A DNA stretch of 64,000 nucleotides. It comes from Isoetes taiwanensis (taxonomy: Eukaryota; Streptophyta; Lycopodiopsida; Isoetales; Isoetaceae). Below are positions 57,568-64,000 of the stretch, piece after piece (positions within the stretch are counted from its first letter, which is position 1; each line of letters opens with the position of its first letter). Both the position numbers and the translations under genes were made by a program. The notes below the pieces were generated by a model that worked only from the letters and a program-made list of their open reading frames with translations, searched no databases and was not told the origin of the DNA. The DNA lies in NCBI GenBank assembly GCA_021234155.1, contig JAJEKV010000044.1, forward strand, positions 12,544,123 through 12,608,122. Reading direction: 5' to 3'.

Positions 57568-57939
57568 TTGTTGTTTGATCAAGAAGATATGCCTGTTAGT
57601 GAAGAAGACAAAAAGGAAATTATATATTCATCAAAAGTTATAAAGACTTCGATCTGTGATATCTCTCTTATCTCGTGTTTGGGCTCGTTGGAAAGCTTGT
57701 CCGAGCTCTTTCCGGTGGTGTATAGCATCAGCTGTTTTGCTTGTGGCTTGGTGCCTCAAACAGCTGATTTCCGGACTGGTTCGGATGTCATGGCTCTTAT
57801 TAAAATGTGCCGTGATGGGGATCGATTGAGCCTCATGGCTTGGTGTGACGCGTTCAAAGACGATAACGGTCCCAAGACGATAATCAGACTGCCGCCACGC
57901 AGCATTATCGCCGTCCCCGACCGACGGCGGTATGCATAA
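57568..57939 (+). CDS. Unrecognised 123-codon open frame
   Basis: The frame begins MLFDQEDMPVSEEDKKEIIY and later reads TGSDVMALIKMCRDGDRLS and IIRLPPRSIIAVPDRRRY. Charge distribution is protein-like, but I know no matching family. An overlapping minus frame of 105 codons exists. It may be one exon of a decayed element gene. Confidence 0.25.
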   Translation: MLFDQEDMPVSEEDKKEIIYSSKVIKTSICDISLISCLGSLESLSELFPVVYSISCFACGLVPQTADFRTGSDVMALIKMCRDGDRLSLMAWCDAFKDDNGPKTIIRLPPRSIIAVPDRRRYA

Positions 57940-57959
57940 CGTAGCCAAGTGGGTAGCCC

Positions 57960-58250
57960 TAGGGGCAACTTGCTAGGTATGTGCATGTGTTAATGTGCAC
58001 ATTTACCAATGTGCACATTTATTAAGGTGCACACCTTTCCATGTAGATGCCTTTATGCCACCTAGGCCATTTTAGATGAGTGGACCATTCCCAATTATCC
58101 CACATGCCTAAAGGGATAATTGGAAACCCTAAGCCCCAACCCTTGCCTATTTAAGTAGTAGAACCCTAACTTGCCCATTTTCGTTCCTAGGGTTTTTAGA
58201 GCTCTGCTTTTGGCTGCCCCAGAGCCAAAACCGCCTCCCGAATTCCGCCC
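57960..58250 (+). promoter_or_regulatory. LTR- or promoter-like stretch
   Basis: AATGTGCACATTTA is doubled (57993-58022). Then come a TATA-like CCTATTTAAGTAG (58146-58158) and two AACCCTAA/CTAGGG motifs. This layout resembles the U3/R part of a plant LTR, but no matching second copy or primer site was found. Confidence 0.3.
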
Positions 58251-59430
58251 AAGAGAATTGCACCATTAGTTTCCCTTTGATTCGAGGCGGCCAAAGAGGG
58301 ATGGTCTAAACTCGGTCGGGAGGAGCAACTCATGGATCGGGGTATGTAGTCCATTTAATGGTCTAAACCGCTTTCCAGTCATTGTATCAGTAGGTTTAGC
58401 CTATTAAATCGCCTTTAGCAGCCTATCTAGATCTCTAGATACAGGACTCTAACCAAAGAACCTAACTCTGTGGATATAGATTAGATCTAGTTCTTTAGTT
58501 CTTCCGTGATGTATATGGATGATGTATCTCGAACTCCTTGTATTGGGAAGGGGGTAGAGACTTCCAAGCTTGGTAGTAGATGCTCCTAGATTAGCCTCTC
58601 TAGCACACCATAAATTCGCCCAGGTACACAAGAACCACACCGGGTTGTGGGTGAAGGGCCAGACCGGGCTAAGAAGGAGGTTCATGTTCGACTCTTGAGC
58701 GGTCCCTCGGTGTGTAAGGCCCTACAGGGATCATTGTGACTAGGCCCAATAGCTTACCACCGAGTGCGGGTAAGGTATGGGCTCGACACCCGCGGAAGTG
58801 GTGTTCACTTTCCATTGGGTTCGGGCCGAAAGTACAGGCAAAGGCCCTCTAGTCACCCCCGAAGTCAACATGTAGATCTCGGAGGGAGTGATCCCTACCG
58901 CCCCATCGAACCGGGAGATGAAACCCGTGAATAGCCCTTTGGCTATGCATCCCGCTGGCTGGGAATGTCCCAACACTTTTCAGCCCACTCGCAAAGTGTG
59001 CATGGGGAGGGGCGGATGGAGTGGACAACCCAATGCCATGTTCTTATGCCAGCCAAATCCATTGCCATGAATTCACCGCAATGAACTCGAGACCCAAGCC
59101 GTCACCATCCCTTTGAGTCGGGAGCCTTGGGTAGGATTCCCTATGTGATGCGGCTGATCTTTGTCTATGCAGATATGTGGAGGACCATCCTTCGTGGATG
59201 GTCATATGATGTTGATGTATGTACCACCGACATGTATGTTTACGCTTCGCTGCTAGCCTAGGTAGGCCCCGAGGGAGACAGGTAAAGGACCCTTCATTCT
59301 TCCCAATCGAACTCTTCAAGGTTGCAAAGTGATACGTGGAGGGCCCTATATTAGCATGGAGCTGGTATGGGGATGAACTCTGTTTGTATACACGGTGAGT
59401 GCACCGTGATATGAGTAGGGACGCCACACT
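58251..59430. other. Unassigned sequence, possible retroelement leader
   Basis: GC-richer sequence with no frame of convincing coding sense on either strand. It could be the untranslated leader of a decayed LTR element. Confidence 0.3.
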
Positions 59431-59438
59431 TGGGGCCG

Positions 59439-59575
59439 GCCAAGGGAGATGGCGAGGAGAAAGAATCCTCCAAAGAAGGGGAAGGGCGTGGGTCTCGGCA
59501 TGGGGCTGAAGCCAAGGGAGATGGCCAGGAGAAAGAATCCTCCAAGAAAGGGGAAGGGGCTGGTCTCGGCATGCA
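59439..59575 (+). repeat. Tandem duplication, about 74-bp unit
   Basis: AAGGGAGATGGC.AGGAGAAAG, AATCCTCCAA, GGGGAAGGG and GTCTCGGCATG occur twice in order, starting at about 59441 and 59515. Confidence 0.85.
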
Positions 59576-59667
59576 TGAAGAGGTGCTGGGCTGTAGAAAG
59601 TGGCATGCAATTGTTGGCAGAGATGAGGGAGCTCTTGGAATCCCCTTCGGTTGAGAGGTATGTGGAT

Positions 59668-59770
59668 TGCTTTTTAGTTCTTGAGCAGGGCGCAAGCTGT
59701 GAGACATTGATCCTGGTCAAAGAACTACATTTTAGTTCTTGAGCAGGGCGCAAGTTGTGAGACATTGATC
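59668..59770 (+). repeat. TTTAGTTCTTGAGCAGGGCGC direct repeats
   Basis: TTTTTAGTTCTTGAGCAGGG followed by CGCAAGCTGTGAGACATTGATC is present twice, 54 bases apart. Related copies lie at 60540-60590 and 60745-60795, where the palindromic AAACTTTAGTTT or AAGTTTAGTTT form precedes it. Confidence 0.8.
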
Positions 59771-59938
59771 TTAAAACATCTTGAAAAGTCATAAAATTTT
59801 AAAAAAGTAGCTTGGTAATTCGAATGTTAGCCTAGGAACTAGCTAGATAGATTAGTCTAGTTTTTCAATCTATTTGAACCTCATCTTAAAAGGATTCCCG
59901 CGGTAGCAGGAATTAAACCTCCCACCCATAGGGTTGAA

Positions 59939-59967
59939 CCCCCCCAAACCCCCCCGTGCCAACCACT
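59939..59967 (-). repeat. tRNA-like boxes, possible SINE head
   Basis: The minus strand has AGTGGTTGGCACGG then a G run and GGTTCAACCCT. They resemble pol III A and B boxes, but the spacing is about half the usual 30-40 nt. Low support. Confidence 0.2.
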
Positions 59968-60529
59968 GAGGGCGGGCATCGTTTATGTTTAATTTATAAT
60001 TCTTAATTAGATTTAAGCTTTAATAATGTTAGATAATATTAATGGCTAAGCCTTAGACTTAGAACCAAGACCCTTAAGCTAGATAGAGACAAAGATCTTG
60101 ATAGATACCGGGACCCGGACGACACGATGCGCACCAAATGCAGACCGGCCGACTTTCTCGACAAGGCGAAAATGCCTGAGGCCAAGGAGGCCAAGGAAAC
60201 AAGAAGAGGAGAGGGCGTAACGAGAGCGGGAGGCCAAGGCTCAAGAACCAGCAGAGCAGAAGCTGGTCCAACATTTTGAAGACTCAACAGCCTGCACTGT
60301 TCATGCGAAGCGAGTAATCCTCATGAGGGAAGACATGTAATTAGATAGTTTAATTAAGGGAGATCCCTAGTAGATATGTTGTAAATAATCAATAATTTTG
60401 TTAATACATGATAATTTTGAGTAGTTTATGTGTCAAATATTGCTTAATTAGGACGAAGTTAGCAAGTAGTAGTTTTTATTTTAGTAAAATAGGATAATAT
60501 CGCACAAAAAGTGTGATGTTCACAGCCGC

Positions 60530-60800
60530 TACCGCCAAGAAACTAAAGTTTAGTTTTTGAACCAAAGCAACCCGTGAGACCTTCATACCTAGACCATGTC
60601 CAAACTAGATCAAAACACCTCCAAATTGACTATAAGGGGTCCATTCTCGCCTAACTCGAGGAGACTAGCATGAATAGACCCTTAGATCACCCAAATTGAC
60701 AAGTTTAACCCAATTTACAGCCAATGTCTCACAGCTCGCACCTGGTCAAAGAACTAAACTTTAGTTTTTGAGCAGGGCGCAACCTGTGAGACCTCCAAAC
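60530..60800 (+). repeat. Further copies of the AGTTTTTGAGCAGGGCGCAA repeat
   Basis: Copies near 60545 (with a variant middle) and 60748 share AAAGTTTAGTTTTTGA...CGTGAGAC/CTGTGAGAC with 59668-59770. They are about 200 bases apart, inside sequence without genes. Confidence 0.7.
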
Positions 60801-61149
60801 TTTGAACCTCCATAACTTGAGGTACAGAGCTCCAAATTGCCTGAAATTTGTTGCAATAGGACCGTTAGACAGCCTAGAATGCATTTATAACCTCAAACTA
60901 GGCTAGAAATGTCAAACCCCAGCCCAAAATGACCAAAATTGCTCAAACCCTTGAATTGTTTTTCCAAACTGTGGTTTGTTTGTAAATAGAAGCATACCCC
61001 ATTAGTACCTCGCAAGTATTGCTCTCGGCTCAAAGCTGATGCCTTACTCCTAGATAGAAGTGCCCAAGAACACCCCTTCAAGTTATAGTCATCTAGACCT
61101 CAAAGATAGCAACCCAAGTCCAACTGTTGGTACATCACCCGGGTCATGC

Positions 61150-64000
61150 CAAAAGCATAAACCTTAACCTAATTCTGTGTCCTTCTAATAGAGTTTGACT
61201 TATATAGCCGCCACATTGACACTCCCTATTGCCAGAATACCTAGAAAGGAGCTAGAGTCTAGAGCTGCCCAAGCCGCGCCATGTGTAGAGATTGGACCCC
61301 TCCCTCAAACCAACTTTGCTAGGACCTTAGAGTATGCCTCAAACATCACGGAGGTCTTGCAAAACAACCCTCATGTCATGCCATACCACACGTCCTAATA
61401 TCCATAGACTTGAAGATTATAGATATGTCCCCAAGTAATGCCGCTTTGAGCCATCTTGCTTGCTTATAGAGCCCAAAATGTTGTAGGAGAGCCCTTCAAG
61501 TAGACCCTTAGACTCTAGGATATAATGGCGCTACTTTCAAGGACGGGCCAGAGCCACGTAAGAGCTAGAGGCTAACTCCTTTGAAGACATCAAGGCCCCA
61601 CCGATGTACATTGCATAAGGAGAGGAGACCGAAAAAGGCGCACTCCAAGAGAGGGAAGCACAATGACAAACACCTCAATCGACAAACGAGTAGAACAGAC
61701 ACCACCGCCTATCATCAATCTTCATCAAATGGGAAGAATAATTGGTAACCAACGGCATCAAGAATTTTCTAGATGTCAACCTCCTGGGCCTACCACGCCC
61801 ACGCAGCTCACATCGAAGAGGATCCCGACGCCTTCACCAACTCGACGCCCATGAGTTTCAAATGGAAGAACGCAAGGCAGCAAAAAACAAAGGTGCAGGA
61901 AGACGTTAGACATCGATGCCGCCAAGTTAGCATCACGAGCTAGGGCCGAGGGCATAATCTTCCGGCCGAGGGAGAGAAGTCATGGCAACACAGAGTGTAT
62001 AGAAACCGGAGGGAAGACAACCACGACATTGCAGCCCAAAGCAGCTCGCTTAATGTCATGCAACGCCAACAAAAAGGAGCAAACCAAGCTAGACAACGAC
62101 AAAGCACCTAAGGCTAATCAGACAAGCTTCCAAAGCCTCCCTTTGCACCAAATAGGAGAACTTTCATCGGTTCCAAAAAGTAGGAGACCATGAGGGGGGA
62201 GGAGACGATATCGTGGAACATCTCCGACTTGAAGGCCTATATCAAAGCATTAGGGGCAAGATCAAGGAGGAGAATATTCCGCCAACGAACAAGAATTCCG
62301 ACCCGTGAACACCTAGAAACCAAAGGAAGATCGGGCTTTACTACGCCGCCCAAGAAGTGCGTAGACTCGAATGGATAGGACCCAAAGGACGGGGAGACGC
62401 ACCTAGCCAAAGAGGTACAAATCACGCAAAGGCACCGTAAGGAGCTATGGTAGGTGCAATGGAGATGATCACACTTCTAGGCACGTGGAGAGGCACTTCG
62501 AATGAAGCAAAGCCCAAACAACATGGGTCGCGACTCGTAAATTCAACCCGTGGAGGAATCACAATGTCCGCCATCGACCATCATCTCGAAGCTTCAAGAC
62601 ATTCAAGAATGGCCAAACCGCAACAGCCGTGTGATCTTACTCAAGCGCTTTATCAACGGCACCGCACATCGGCAACCTTGCAACGACACAACGCATGTAG
62701 GGATGTTGAGCGGTCACCGCATTCCTCACACGGCTAATATACACATTAAGGAGGAGCATCTTTCTCAAGGGATCACATCGACGAACACTCTTCAGAATCG
62801 GGCGGACGAGCTCGGATCAGACATGAAGCTTAAACAATAGTAGCAAAGATCTCAAAGAAACCCCTGAGTCAACCGTAACTAAGAAGATGCAAGAAAACCA
62901 AAGGATCAAACACTTATAGGAGGAGGGGAAACCCTAAAGGAGTATAAACATTTAAGTAGATCTTCGTAGTTATTTTGGAAAAGTGGATGAATTAAAATCC
63001 CAATGTAAATGCGTGATATGTCTATTGTAGATCTAGGGTGCCCACATATATAGTGGAGAAACATGAGTTTAGAGTCATGTTTTACTTGATTTAGCTTAGA
63101 TCAGAAGCTCCTTCACTTCGACTACCAAAAGGAGGAAGCAAGGAGGCACAACTATAGCCCAAGATCAAAATGGAAGAGCAAGTACGAGGGAGAACCACTG
63201 TGAGGCCAAGCAAACCTTCGACTCCAAACACTTCGAAGTGCCCTCAAGTAGAAGACCGTGGCCCACCCAATGTCGTAATAAGAGACAACACCAGTCATGT
63301 CAAGATCATCACCGAGGCACCGTGACATCGCCGGGCGCAAAGACTACATCTTGTGGCAAAGGGCAACACTTGATGGACTTATGACACGAAAGTGGCCTCA
63401 ACAATAGGAGGAAAGACCACATCAACGAGCCAACTAAGAAGGCAACATCTCGACGACCATAATTCCACCTTGTGGTAATATAGGGTGATGCGCTATGACA
63501 CGTGTATTAGATGGAGAGGCACTTACGAAAAGCACTTTAATGAATCAAACGACGAGATATGCCTTCAACAACTAGGTGATGGCTTCACAGTAATCCTACC
63601 AAGAATTAGAAGAAAAGAAGCCGATCGCATCCGACATGTGGGACATCAAACGCCCAAGTAGAAGCATTCGGACACCTTAACGACAAGGATAGCAACCAAG
63701 CACCTTCGCAAAAAAGAGAGTTCAAGATAATAGCCGTGCTATTCAACGACAAGAGTATAGCTAAGGCAGGTACTTCTTCAACTTAAGGGTCAACCGCGCA
63801 GATATAAGGATCCATCGCCCAACAATATAGCGTACAAAGGGGAGGAGATCCATGATGCTTTACTTGCCGTGAGAGACCGACATACATAGAGGAACAAAGG
63901 CCGTGAACCGAAAGCGGAGAAGTGCTAGCAACCGACTTCTTCCACGAAAGCCCCTAGAGGCAACGTGGAGGATCAAACCGACGAGCACAATCTAAGCCCA
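61150..64000 (+). pseudogene. Decayed coding-like region, family unknown
   Basis: The plus strand shows an A/C-rich bias and stretches of protein-like sense in changing frames: HQMGRIIGNQRHQEFSRCQP near 61730, WNISDLKAYIKALGARSRRR near 62220, STIISKLQDIQEW and VILLKRFINGTAH near 62570-62660, and HLSQGITSTNTLQNRADELG near 62760. No catalytic motif, zinc knuckle or known domain was seen. It may be the decayed gag-like region of an LTR element whose control region lies near 58 kb, or an unrelated gene. The window ends inside it. Confidence 0.25.

Overview
The window is nuclear DNA of a land plant, made almost entirely of mobile elements, decayed genes and short repeats. Evidence: a Ty1/copia element with an initiator-tRNA-Met primer site, plant-type Helitron ends, a CACTA (En/Spm-type) transposon with terminal and subterminal repeats, LINE pieces, and coding traces cut by GT..AG introns. 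No rRNA, intact tRNA, CRISPR array or bacterial operon was seen. From memory, the two less common protein families here (an HTHxxxD protein usually labelled DUF7869, and a ParB-like plus DNA-methylase-like protein) are commoner in algae, bryophytes, lycophytes and ferns than in flowering plants. A non-seed plant is therefore my best guess, but this is inference.

Layout. 1-16.6 kb: mostly unassigned sequence, with an old LINE on + (4.1-6.4 kb) holding a second, 5'-truncated LINE on - with a 14-bp target duplication, and a 1.35-kb almost pure purine tract (13.83-15.18 kb). 16.67-33.54 kb: a long decayed minus-strand gene (gene A), cut in two by an 11.7-kb CACTA transposon (19379-31113, AGA duplication) that itself holds two Helitrons. 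33.5-37 kb: tandem repeats and fold-backs. 37.0-39.84 kb: decayed plus-strand HTHxxxD (DUF7869-like) gene, copy 1. 40.1-43.1 kb: decayed minus-strand gene B, with a ParB-like segment (GGNHS) and an amino-methyltransferase-like motif (DLPYGF). 43.35-43.68 kb: a dense array of palindromes built on TGTATTCC/GGAATACA; a second array lies in an intron of gene B. 44.0-47.3 kb: DUF7869-like copy 2, broken by a 243-bp retroposed insertion with a 17-bp duplication. 47.75-52.24 kb: copia element on -, with a 575-bp 5' LTR, truncated at its 3' end. 53.35 kb onward: a third Helitron 3' end, degenerate telomere-like repeats and a duplicated block (55.5-56.6 kb). 57.5-64 kb: unassigned repetitive sequence with decayed coding-like stretches.

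How the parts relate. The main signal is a repeated arrangement: a minus-strand ParB/methylase-type gene divergent from a plus-strand DUF7869-type gene, seen twice side by side (A: 16.7-39.8 kb; B: 40.1-47.3 kb). Each copy carries its own set of inverted-repeat motifs in introns and in the divergent spacer. I infer remnants of a little-described large plant mobile element whose presumed transposase is the DUF7869 protein and whose partner combines a ParB-like and a DNA N6/N4-methylase-like domain. All copies here are broken by stops, frameshifts and later insertions, so nothing in the window looks functional today.
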